NCBI GenBank assembly: GCA_028456385.1
Contig: JALNQF010000014.1
Coordinates: 310,001-374,000 of the forward strand
Reading direction: 5' to 3'
Length of the DNA stretch: 64,000 bases
DNA from: Ophiosphaerella korrae
Taxonomy: Eukaryota; Ascomycota; Dothideomycetes; Pleosporales; Phaeosphaeriaceae
A model generated the notes under the pieces. It searched no databases. It was not told where the DNA came from and saw only the letters and a list, made by a program, of their open reading frames with translations. The number at the start of each line of letters is the position of its first letter. The first letter of the stretch is position 1. The position numbers were made by a program, and so were the translations under genes. Of this stretch, positions 1-10,300 are shown one piece after another.

Positions 1-83
1 TGAAATAAGTCGTGAATTAAATGCAGTTACCATTCAGTGAAGTTATTTCCAGAGTCTCCAGCCTGGTTTTGCACAGTTCAGCT

Positions 84-468
84 CAGGGTTGTTAATTACT
101 CATTTTTTCAAATAATTCTGTTAGCGTGGTTTTTCAAGCTAAAATTCTAAAATTCTAAATAAAGATACTAACTATACTAAAGTATAATTGTAGTATTTTA
201 CATTTTTCTATTAGGCCTATAACTCAAGTAATTAGTAAAAAAGGCAAAAAAATCTAATCACTCCTACTCATGAGTAATTACGCATTTTTATCGATTTTTT
301 TGCCTTCTTTTCTCTCTCTTTAGCGCCTAAAATTTATTTTTAGAAATCTAATCATTTAGACTTAAACGTTAGTACGAGTTCTATCTATATATACAATCTT
401 AGAATTTTAGCTTAAAAAACCACGCTAAGAAAATTATTTTTTAAAAAAAAGAGTAATTAACAACCCTG
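84..468. mobile_element. non-autonomous hAT-like MITE
   Basis: A 385-bp AT-rich element with long imperfect terminal inverted repeats. The left end begins CAGGGTTGTTAATTACTC at 84 and the right end closes with its reverse complement at 451-468. Similarity continues inward on both sides through a GCGTGGTTTTT..AAGCTAAAATTCT block (about 125-155 and 397-425). The 8 bases outside each end, GTTCAGCT (76-83) and GCTCAGCT (469-476), match at 7 of 8 positions. An 8-bp target duplication and CAGGG termini are typical of the hAT superfamily. There is no internal reading frame, so it would depend on a transposase encoded elsewhere. Confidence 0.8.
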
Positions 469-999
469 GCTCAGCTGAGGTTAAGGACTGGCTGCAGGTA
501 AGGAAGAGTAGTTACCTGAATACCTACATGCTCCCAAGCATGGCTTGGCGGGGGCTGAAAGCCCTCTCAGCTAATCACATAGGCGTGGGAGCGGTCAACT
601 GGTACATCCCAGGATGTAGAGATGAAACAATTTGTGCAGCAAGCGAGGAGGCGTATTTCAATAAAACACCACATCAATCTCTCCCCGCATCTCAGCTACG
701 TGGGGATCATATACCATTATGGACCATCAACCTTAAGCTCTTATACGTTATGATGCGAAGCCGCAAATGCTGCTGGTGTAGCTCGAAATGGACCTCTAAG
801 TCTAGAAGAGCAGGCTGCCGCTGTAGGTTTCCGGCCTTCATCCTCTGAAATTACTCTGGAGCTGGAGCAAGCATTCCAAGATGAGATTACACTGTGCCGG
901 CCTTTCCTAAAATTACTGGATCAGAAGGTTCACCTTGTACATCAATCTGCGCGGGACTATCTACTACGAGAAGGCCGTGACAATAACACAACCCTCGAG

Positions 1000-2397
1000 A
1001 TGTTTCGCATCAGGCCAAAGGAGGTACACCTAGAGCTAACCCAGATGTGTCTTGGCTTAATTATGCAGAGCAATTTGTTCCATAATAGGTCATATCAAAG
1101 ATCTAGGCAGATTTCTAGTGATTCTCTGCTATTGCATTATGCAGTTGACTACTGGCCTCACCATGCCAAGTGCTCTTCGAGAGCAGTCGCTACACTCCTT
1201 GATTTTAGGCAACCTTTTTCCCAAGAGAACTCTCGTGTGCGTAACAATTGGTGGAACATCTACAAACGCAATATATATCTAGGGCTCCACAGTGATCAAC
1301 CATCATTCCTCCACCTGGTGTGCTATCTAAGCATTGTCCCGTGGATAGAAAAGTTGCTCGCTAAAAGAAGTTTGGTTCCTGGATACATGCGCGTGAACAA
1401 ACGAGATAAAAAGACGGGGGAAACGCCATTGCACTGGGCTGTTGATAACAGAGACACGGTATCGGTGCAACTGCTCCTTGATAGAGGAGCAAACATTAAC
1501 AAACGAGACAAATATTTGAATTCAGCACTAATGAATGCATGCCGTCCTGGGAACGGAGCAGTAGTACAACTATTACTCGACAAAGGAGCAGACATAAATA
1601 TGAGAGACATATCTGGGAGTTCGGCACTACGAAGGGCATGCGGGGCTGGGGATGAGACATTGGCGCGACTCCTAATAGATCGAGGTGCTGATATCGGAGA
1701 GCTCAATGGACCGCTAATGGGAGCTGTAATCGGTGGATATGAGACTTTGGTAAGATTTTTGATTGAACACGGAGCTGACGTGTATGCGAAGGATGCTACT
1801 GGTGGAACACTACTTCACTATGCGGTTATAGGCAACGACCGAGCAATGGTGCGTTTAATTGTTAGCGCAGAAGTAAAAGTGGATGCTAGGGACCAAGCCG
1901 AACAAACAGCACTTATGTTGGCATTTGAAAGAGAAGGTGTGGAAATATTGCAGTTCCTAATCGACGAAGGAGCTGACATATATGCGAAAGATGTCCGGGG
2001 ATGGACTGTGTTGCATTACGCAGCTAGAGGAGGGAATGTGGCAGCATTGGATCTGGCAATTGAAAGTGGAATAAGTGTTGACGTTCTGGACAAGTGGGAG
2101 AGAACAGCATTACACGTAGCTTATCGGGAAAGTCAAGCACAAGCACTACAGAGATTAATCGACAGAGGAGCCAACCCTAATATGAAGGATGCACATGGGA
2201 ACACAGTACTACACCGGGCAGTTAACTCGACCTGGCCTTCTCAGGTAATAGTGCAAACGCTGGTCGACAAAGGAGTGGACATCCATGTAAAAAACAACGC
2301 AGGGAAAACAGCGTTGGATTATGCACAAGAAGCACTCGATTATGGGGGAGAGAAGGATGCAATCATACGCCTCCTCCAAGGCGATTCTCCGTCATAG
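1000..2397 (+). CDS. ankyrin-repeat protein, tail of a truncated NACHT-ankyrin receptor
   Basis: From the ATG at 1000 the frame encodes 465 residues. Residues about 135-460 form some ten ankyrin repeats (TPLHWAV, SALMNAC, TVLHYAA, TALDYAQ and similar, each followed by a LLLDRGAxIN-type turn). The same frame is open upstream from 754 and encodes PLSLEEQAAAV and VHLVHQSARDYLL, the pattern found just after the NACHT domain in fungal NACHT-ankyrin receptors. The P-loop and effector domain that should precede it are absent. An in-frame stop lies at 751-753 and the hAT-like MITE ends about 280 bp further upstream. It could be a functional stand-alone ankyrin protein or a decaying 5'-truncated receptor gene; I lean to the latter. 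Confidence 0.7.
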   Translation: MFRIRPKEVHLELTQMCLGLIMQSNLFHNRSYQRSRQISSDSLLLHYAVDYWPHHAKCSSRAVATLLDFRQPFSQENSRVRNNWWNIYKRNIYLGLHSDQPSFLHLVCYLSIVPWIEKLLAKRSLVPGYMRVNKRDKKTGETPLHWAVDNRDTVSVQLLLDRGANINKRDKYLNSALMNACRPGNGAVVQLLLDKGADINMRDISGSSALRRACGAGDETLARLLIDRGADIGELNGPLMGAVIGGYETLVRFLIEHGADVYAKDATGGTLLHYAVIGNDRAMVRLIVSAEVKVDARDQAEQTALMLAFEREGVEILQFLIDEGADIYAKDVRGWTVLHYAARGGNVAALDLAIESGISVDVLDKWERTALHVAYRESQAQALQRLIDRGANPNMKDAHGNTVLHRAVNSTWPSQVIVQTLVDKGVDIHVKNNAGKTALDYAQEALDYGGEKDAIIRLLQGDSPS

Positions 2398-2734
2398 CAA
2401 ATAAACACCAGCAAACTAAATCTATTCAAACGATCCCAAACAACTTTCCACCCGACTGCACCACCTATAGTTCCTCGACATGTCAAACCATCTCCTCCAG
2501 GACCTTCCCGACCACGAAGATATCAACACCCAAAACGTTCACAACCACTATCACAGCCAAAAAAGTCAACGTTACAGCACATTCAACACTCAAAAACTCA
2601 AGAACGCATTCCAGATTTCCTATATACAATCTCCCCATTACGTTCTACAACACCTAGGACAAACGAGCACACACACAAAGAAAGACCCCACGTATCGGGT
2701 ATCCAAACCACACACACAAAGCGTAACTTTTCCC
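2398..2734. other. intergenic, convergent 3' ends
   Basis: A 337-bp spacer between the converging ankyrin and glucanosyltransferase genes. It is rich in A and C on the plus strand. It carries a short frame (2480-2761, 93 codons) of low-complexity His/Thr/Gln composition that overlaps the end of the neighbouring gene and resembles nothing I know. Presumably 3' untranslated sequence. Confidence 0.5.
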
Positions 2735-4427
2735 CTACAACAAAATCATCGCCATCCCTGACGCCACGGCGCCAAGTAAATACAACCCAAACCCAGCACC
2801 AACCGCGAGCCCAGCGGCCGCACCCGTCGAGCTAGCTGCAGACCCGGAGCCTGACGCCTTGGGCGCCGACACCGCGCCGCTTACAACGCCTGTGCCCGAC
2901 GCGCCCGCCGCCTGCAGGAGGTTGGAGCAGCCGGAGGCAGAGGGAGTAGCGACAGCAGCCTTGGTGGTAGCCTTGCCCTTGAAGCCGCAGCCGTTGGGGA
3001 CCGCCTTTGCATAAGCGTTGAGGGCGAAGGAGAGTTGTTCTTTGCTGGAGCACATGCCATACGCGCCGTAGGGGGCGGTGGAAGAGACATTTTTGTTGAT
3101 GCCGGCACAGTACTGGCCCTTCTTTTCGCCGCAGATGAAGCCGAATATGTCGCCGTAGTCCTTTTCGTTCACGTTGTCGGCGACGACGCAGCTGAGGGTT
3201 TCGGTCATGCAGGAGCAGAGTTGGGCATTGGCGGTGGGGGGGAGCGGGCTGGATTGGGCTTCCCATTTTCCTGCGGTGACTTTGGGGCAGGCGGCGGCGG
3301 CGGTGTTGGAGGGGTTGTAGGAGTCCATTTTGACGCCGCTGGGGGTGGCTTTGGCGATTTGCTTGGAGAGGTTCTCAAAATCTTTGTTAGTCTGGACTTT
3401 GCCGTTGGAAATGCTTGCGAGACCTGGAGATGTTAGTCTTGATAGATGAGATGGAATATACAGAACTTACCGAACTTGTTCTCCTCCTCAAAGTACATAT
3501 AGACAATACCACCGGACCAGACGCCAGTCATCTGGTTGCCGTAGAGAGCTCCGACTTCAGTAAACAGACGAGGACGAGGGGTGTTGCAGCCGTATTCAGC
3601 AAAGAAGACAGGAACGTTGTACTTCTCAAACTCCTTGGTGCGGACGTCGAAACCAGATTCCTGGAATGACGAGTCACCGCACCACGAGTAGATGTTGTAA
3701 CCCCAGAAGTCAATGGCCTCCTCTGGGTTACCGCAGTCGAAGAAAGCAGCCAAGTTAGCGCGAATGTCGGCATCATCGTTGGTGGCATAGCCGACACCAA
3801 TTGGGCGATAGTTCTTGCTCTTGACGTAGGCCTTCATGTCGCGAACAGCAGCCTTGACGAAGGCGCTGGCAATGGTGTTGTTGGGCTGGTTGGAGACCTC
3901 GTTACCGGCAAAGAAACCGAGGGTGTTGTCATACTTCATCATCTCGTCTACAACGGCGGTGTAGCGCTGGTAGTTGGTCGTGGTCCATCCTGGGTTGTCG
4001 CGAATGATAGAGTTCTTAGGCTCTGATAAATCGGCAATGACATAGATTCCAGCGTCCGCAAGCGCATTCATGCAGTCCTTGTGGTTCTTGGTTGGGTCAA
4101 TGGCATAGACACGGATGGTGTTAGTTTGAATCTTCTTGAGGAATTCGATGTCGCGCTTGCAAGCAGTCGCATCGGCAAGAGGATCAGTGATCTGGATGTC
4201 GCTGGTCGCGGATTGTGTGGTGTTGGAGTTGATTTCCTCTGTGTAATGTAAGTTTATGTAGCAGCATAAGACGTATCTATTTCAGAGTGCTTACGTTGGT
4301 AGGCAACGCCCTTCATGAAGAATTGTGTGCCATTGGTCTTGTAGAAGAACTTCTGGCCCTTGATGACGATTGGGTCAATGGCTTGTGCGCCGATAAGCAG
4401 CGCAGCTGTAGCAAACAAGCCCCGCAT
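2735..4427 (-). CDS. 1,3-beta-glucanosyltransferase, GH72 with X8/CBM43 domain, GPI-anchored (GEL/GAS family)
   Basis: Cuts and rejoins beta-1,3-glucan chains in the cell wall, lengthening and branching the polymer made by glucan synthase. Three exons, 4427-4295, 4238-3471 and 3423-2735, give 529 residues. The chosen ATG opens a signal peptide ([16 protein letters not shown]); a further in-frame ATG lies 36 bp upstream. The GH72 domain covers about residues 18-330, with the two catalytic glutamates at GNEVSN (E158) and FAEYGC (E259). A Cys-rich X8 module follows (LCSCM, FICG, YCAGI, NGCGFKG). A Gly/Ser/Ala-rich linker and hydrophobic C-terminus suit a GPI signal. It is transcribed away from the glucan synthase gene. 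Family is certain; which paralogue is not. Confidence 0.95.
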
Positions 4428-7308
4428 AGTGATAGATAGATAGTTAGTGTGTAAGACTGTCAAGACGGTCCAAGATGATCGATGGTGTTGGCAGAGCTTG
4501 GTGTTGAGGCGCCGAGAGTTGAGGTTAAGGAGCGTTTAGAAAGTGTTTTGGAAGGGGCAAAGCGTGGAAGGAGTGTAATGCGTCAGTAGCGAACACGTTG
4601 AATCACAAGTATTAAGAGAAAAATGTAAAGACCGACTGGTAAAACAAAAATGCCACTGTAGAAACACGTCTGAAGCACACAGAGTGAAGGAGTGTGTGTG
4701 AAGGCTCAAGCATTCACCCAAGAGCGATCGACGAGGGTTGACATTCGACCCCTGGCACTAACCCGTTTCACAACGATGGCCCGCGCGTGGCGTGTTGGGT
4801 CGCCTATTTTGTCACTCGTTGCCTGCACTCTAGGAGCACTTTAGGGTGCCGAAGAATGCCACCCAATAGAGGGCGTCGTGATGTTGAGTAAATCCACATG
4901 TCTTGCCTGATTCGGAAGCGTGTGGATGTTGGTGCATCGGGTTAGGTAATCCACAGTGAGCGTGTGCAGGTTGCTGTGAAAGTTCTGGCAGCAGTGAACG
5001 CGTCACGTCAAATTTCCTGCACCCATGGCTGCCGCTGCGCCCCACGGCGAGCGCCGCAGATCTGTCAATCTAAATTTGGACAAGTCTCATGTTCCAGAAG
5101 TCACGTTTTGGAATGCCAATGCCTTCGACATGTCACGCCTTCTGTGCAATGGCGAGTGAATGTTCCTCGCGAAAGCTGGAGAAATGCACGAGGGTTGATG
5201 GCGGGATACTCAGCCACAGCTGCCACAGCGGAGGCTCCGGTACCTGAAGTCATCTGGACGTGCTCTGTAGCTGAAACGAGTGATGTGGCGAGGTGCATAC
5301 TCTATGGACCAATCACGGTGAGCGCAGGGAGGTACACCACAACAGCTCGCGCTTTCCGGCTCAGAACTGCCAGTATCTGGACAAGAGCATGTTGATCTGG
5401 AAGACTGCGCCTGCGAGACAATGCAGCTGCAAAACAGGTAGTGCAGGTGTATCGCCTTTGGTGTAGATGGCTGGTTGGGGAGGAAGGCAGAGTCGGTGAG
5501 GCGAATGCATGAGCGCAATCAAGTTCTCCATGCACAACAACCGGCTTGCGGTCCAATCTTGTCGACTTGTAACCGGCGGTGGGCCTTAGACTCAACATGT
5601 GGAAGCATGGCACAGTTTAATACAGGTGCAGTGTATGCCAATTTCGTCATGACCTTGATAAAGCTGCATACTCGACTCAGGGGAGCAGTCTCTGCACCAG
5701 CACTGAGCAGTGAGCACCGAGCAGCCTCGCTATCAGTCAATAGATGGGCGTGGTGCATCCGGGCGCTGGGGGCGGCGCGAGCCTCAACAGTTGAGAGATG
5801 GCTATCAGCCCCCTTTGCATTGCGACACACCAAGAGCCGTTTGGCCAGGATTGGGCGGGAACAGCGCCACGTCGCCATTGGCTCGTGGATAGAAGGCGGT
5901 AGGGTTTGTTGTTATCGCTATCGCGCGGCCTGCGAGCCGGGCAAAGTTGGCGGACCAATGCAGAGGCTGGCCTCGGTTTGATCACCGGCAGCGTTTGCCA
6001 GGGCGGCGTCCTGTTGGTGCGCTGGGGGGGTTAGTGCGGCGTCGTGACGTGGATGGGTGGTCCATGCCACTGGTGAACAGGTGCAGCACAAGTAGTGTGC
6101 CAGTGGACAGAGCACTGGTGCAGAGGAAATAGAAGGCTACAAAGTCGATCATGGGGCCACGTTCAATCGATAGGCTCGAAGCGGGAGACGACAAAGCCTG
6201 TTTGGGGAGGGTGATTATCAATATGCGGCCGATCGGGATCCAACGCAATGTTGATTTTTCAGGCCCAGGGCTGTGCCTCCGAGCATTCCACGGCGACCCA
6301 CTGAGCACGCGAGGAGCGGCCAGCCGTAGAGCGTGAGGGTATGTCCCTGGGAGGGAGGAGGTGCAGCGTATGACGATACTTGCTCCATGATGCTGGGTTG
6401 CTGGGGCTACCAAGAGGTAGATGGGTAGCAGACAGGAGCTGGCTATCTATGTACACGCACACTGCACTGTGTATAGAGCATACCACGGGTGATGCTGTTT
6501 TTATCGTGGCAATAGATGAGGGCCAATTAGCAAGGGAGAATGCTAGCGAGGGCCCCCATGCATGGATCGATAGCCTCCATGACGGCGTTAGTGCCCCAGC
6601 TTGGCACCCGTCTCTCTCATTTTCAGGGGAACCTCCTAAAAAGGTCTTTGCCTGCCCTTTTGCATTCCGACCGTCGCTCTTTCCCCTCCCACCACCTCAT
6701 CACGCCGCCACTTTTGCGACGTTTCTCTCTTCTGCCCAGCCTCTCGTTTGCTCGCGAGGTTCTGTTGGGGATCTTCTCTCGCCCACTGCTTAATCGTTCG
6801 TTGGGAGAGCTGTGCTGGCCATCGCCCTAATCCATCCTCGCCCAGCACCAGCAAGCGCCGACTCGCCGCGCGTCTCCTCTGGCAACCACCACCGACCTGC
6901 AGCACCCGCTCTGCGCCATTCACTCGTTAGCTCCCAAACAACACCAGAACACCCCCCAATAGTATACGCCCGCTCCAGTCCTAGCGACAGTAGTGCAGCC
7001 TGTGTTACTCTCGCCTCCAGCCTAAACCATCTGCAGCCGTTTCACCTAGCACACCAATTGTCACCCTCGCTCGCGCACCAAAACACTCTTTCAACCACCA
7101 CATTCGCGTATTCTCGCACCACCCTATCCACCGCTTTACCTGGCGGCTGGCACACTACATAATAATTACATCCGACCGCTCCTAATGCTCATTGTTTGAG
7201 GTACGCCCTTCCGACCACCCGTGTTTCAGGGCGCCCCACCCCAACACCCGTAGCTTTGTTGACATTTTCTCTCGCAGAGTCTACATCGCAACTTAATCAC
7301 TCCCGACG
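4428..7308. promoter_or_regulatory. 2.9-kb divergent intergenic region between GH72 and glucan synthase genes
   Basis: This spacer separates two divergently transcribed cell-wall genes. No frame in it looks coding; the many open frames are overlapping and of random composition. From about 6600 towards 7300 the plus strand becomes strongly C/T-rich, as in many highly expressed fungal promoters and leaders. A possible 5'-UTR intron lies at 7201-7277 (GTACGC ... CTCGCAG), ending 31 bp before the glucan synthase ATG. Which part serves which gene cannot be read from sequence alone. Confidence 0.55.
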
Positions 7309-10300
7309 ATGTCCGGACATCCGCAGGGAGGCCGCAACGATTATGATGACGGCTACGGCCAGAATCAGAATCAGGCCCAGACACAGCAAGGCCAGGATGG
7401 CTACTACCACGACGACCAGTACGGTCAGTACCATGACGATGCCCGCGGCCAGGGCCAAGGCCAGTATCAGCAGCAAGGCGATGCATACTATGACGAATCG
7501 TGAGTTTTCGCACCACGTCTTCCATTTGCCACATTCACTAATGCCGCTACAGAGCCTATTATGACGGTCAGCATAATGGCCAATATCAACAAAACGGCTA
7601 TTATGATGACCGCAACCAACAGGGTTACCAAGACGAGTATTACAATGATCAATACTATGACCAAGGTGGTGCCCAAGACGGTTATGGGTAGGTTTCAAGA
7701 ATACAGCCTGTTCAGCTCTCGCTAACCAAATCACAGTGGCCAACCCCGCCGTCGCCAGCACGACTCAGAGGAAGACTCGGAGACTTTCAGCGACTTCACA
7801 ATGCGTTCCGACATGGCTCGTGCCACCGACATGGACTACTATGGCCGTGGTGACGAACGGTACAACAGCTATAACGAGGGCAACAATCGCGGATATCGTC
7901 CTCCGTCGTCTCAAGTCTCATACGGCGGCAATCGCTCCTCTGGGGCATCTACACCTATCTATGGCATGGACTATTCCAACGCCCTCCCTGCAGGCCAGCG
8001 TTCACGTGAGCCGTACCCGGCGTGGACTGCGGAAGCCCAGATCCCATGCACAAAGGAGGAGATTGAAGACATCTTCTTGGATCTCACTGCCAAATTCGGT
8101 TTCCAGCGAGACAGCATGAGAAATATGTATGACCACTTCATGACTCTTCTTGATTCTCGCGCTTCTCGCATGTCGCCCAATCAGGCGCTCTTGTCGCTGC
8201 ACGCCGACTACATTGGTGGAGAAAACGCCAATTACCGCCGATGGTACTTCGCTGCACATCTCGATCTTGACGATGCTGTCGGTTTTGCCAACATGAACCT
8301 CGGCAAGGCCAACCGTAGGACGCGCAAGGCTCGCAAGGCGGCAAAGAAGAAGGCCTCCGAGAACCCTGCCAACGAACAGGAAACTCTCGATGCCTATGAG
8401 GGTGACAACAGCCTGGAAGCCGCTGAGTATCGATGGAAGACGCGTATGAACCGCATGTCACAGCATGATCGTGTTCGCCAAGTTGCTCTCTACCTTCTCT
8501 GCTGGGGTGAGGCCAACCAGGTCCGCTTCATGCCTGAGCTTCTGTGCTTCATCTTCAAGTGCGCAGACGATTATCTCAACTCACCGGCAGGTCAAGCTCA
8601 AACTGAGCCTATCGAGGAGTTCACCTATCTCAATCAGATTATCACTCCACTGTACCAGTATTGCCGCGACCAAGGATACGAGATCCAAGATGGTAAATAT
8701 GTGCGACGAGAGCGCGACCACGCCCAAATTATTGGGTACGATGATATGAACCAGCTTTTCTGGTACCCAGAGGGCTTGGAGCGAATTGTGTTCGAAGACA
8801 AATCTCGCATGGTTGATCTCCCACCGGCTGAGCGATTCCTGAAGCTGAAGGATGTCCTCTGGAAGAAAGTGTTTTTCAAGACATACTACGAGACGCGGTC
8901 GTGGTTTCACATGATCGTCAACTTCAACCGCATTTGGATCATCCATTTTACCTCCTTCTGGTTCTACACGGCTTTCAACTCCCAACCTGTTTACACCAAG
9001 AAATACGAGCAACAGATTGATCAGAAGCCTGAGAAGGCCGCAGTTCTTTCTGCTGTAGCCCTTGGCGGTACCATTGCTTCCTTGATCCAAATTGTCGCTA
9101 CTCTGTGCGAATGGTCGTACGTCCCCCGTAAATGGGCAGGCGCAGAACATCTTACCAAGCGTCTCTTCTTCCTCATCGCGGTTTTTGCTGTCAACATTGG
9201 TCCCAGTGTCTACATCTTCGGACTCGATAAGCGAACTGGTATGATTGCTAATATTCTAGGTGGTGTCCAATTCGCCATCGCACTGGTTACCTTCGTCTTC
9301 TTCTCAGTTATGCCTCTTGGTGGTCTTTTCGGCAGTTACTTGACCAAGAACTCGCGCAAGTATGTTGCCAGTCAGACCTTCACCGCCAGCTACCCTAGAC
9401 TCAAGGGCAATGACATGTGGATGTCCTACGGCCTATGGGTTCTAGTCTTTGCTGCCAAGCTCGCCGAGTCTTACTTCTTCCTGACCCTGTCTATCAAGGA
9501 TCCTATTCGTATCCTGGCACACATGACCAAACCCATTTGTTTGGGTGACGCTATCATTGGCAACATCCTTTGCCAGTACCAGCCTCGAATTCTTCTTGGC
9601 CTCATGTACTTCATGGATGTCATTCTATTCTTCTTGGACTCCTATCTCTGGTACATCATTGCCAATATGCTTTTCTCTGTTGCGCGGTCATTTTACCTTG
9701 GTGTATCCATCTGGACACCATGGAGGAATATCTTCTCTCGCCTCCCGAAGCGTATCTATTCCAAGGTTCTTGCTACAACCGACATGGAGATCAAGTACAA
9801 GCCCAAGGTCCTTATCTCTCAGATTTGGAATGCCGTTGTTATTTCCATGTACCGCGAACATCTCCTTGCCATTGACCATGTTCAGAAGTTGCTCTACCAT
9901 CAAGTTCCTTCAGAGCAGGAGGGTAAGCGCACACTAAGAGCTCCTACCTTCTTTGTATCGCAAGAAGATCACTCTTTCAAAACGGAGTTCTTCCCCGCGC
10001 AGAGTGAGGCCGAGCGTCGTATCTCCTTCTTCGCTCAGTCACTATCCACGCCAATTCCTGAACCTCTTCCGGTTGATAACATGCCCACTTTCACCGTTTT
10101 GATTCCTCATTATGGCGAGAAGATCCTTCTTTCCCTCCGTGAGATCATCCGTGAGGACGAGCCCTACTCCCGAGTCACTCTTCTCGAGTACCTCAAGCAA
10201 CTTCATCCTCACGAGTGGGACTGCTTCGTCAAGGATACCAAAATCTTGGCTGATGAGACCTCGCAATTCAACGGTGATGATGAGAAGAACGAGAAGGATA

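Noticed and set aside
2480..2761. 93-codon plus-strand frame
   Set aside because: Low-complexity composition, overlaps the 3' end of the glucanosyltransferase gene, no homology recognised.
4830..7162. Many overlapping frames of 60-170 codons in the GH72/FKS spacer
   Set aside because: They overlap on both strands, have random composition and no splice or domain support; expected by chance in GC-rich DNA.
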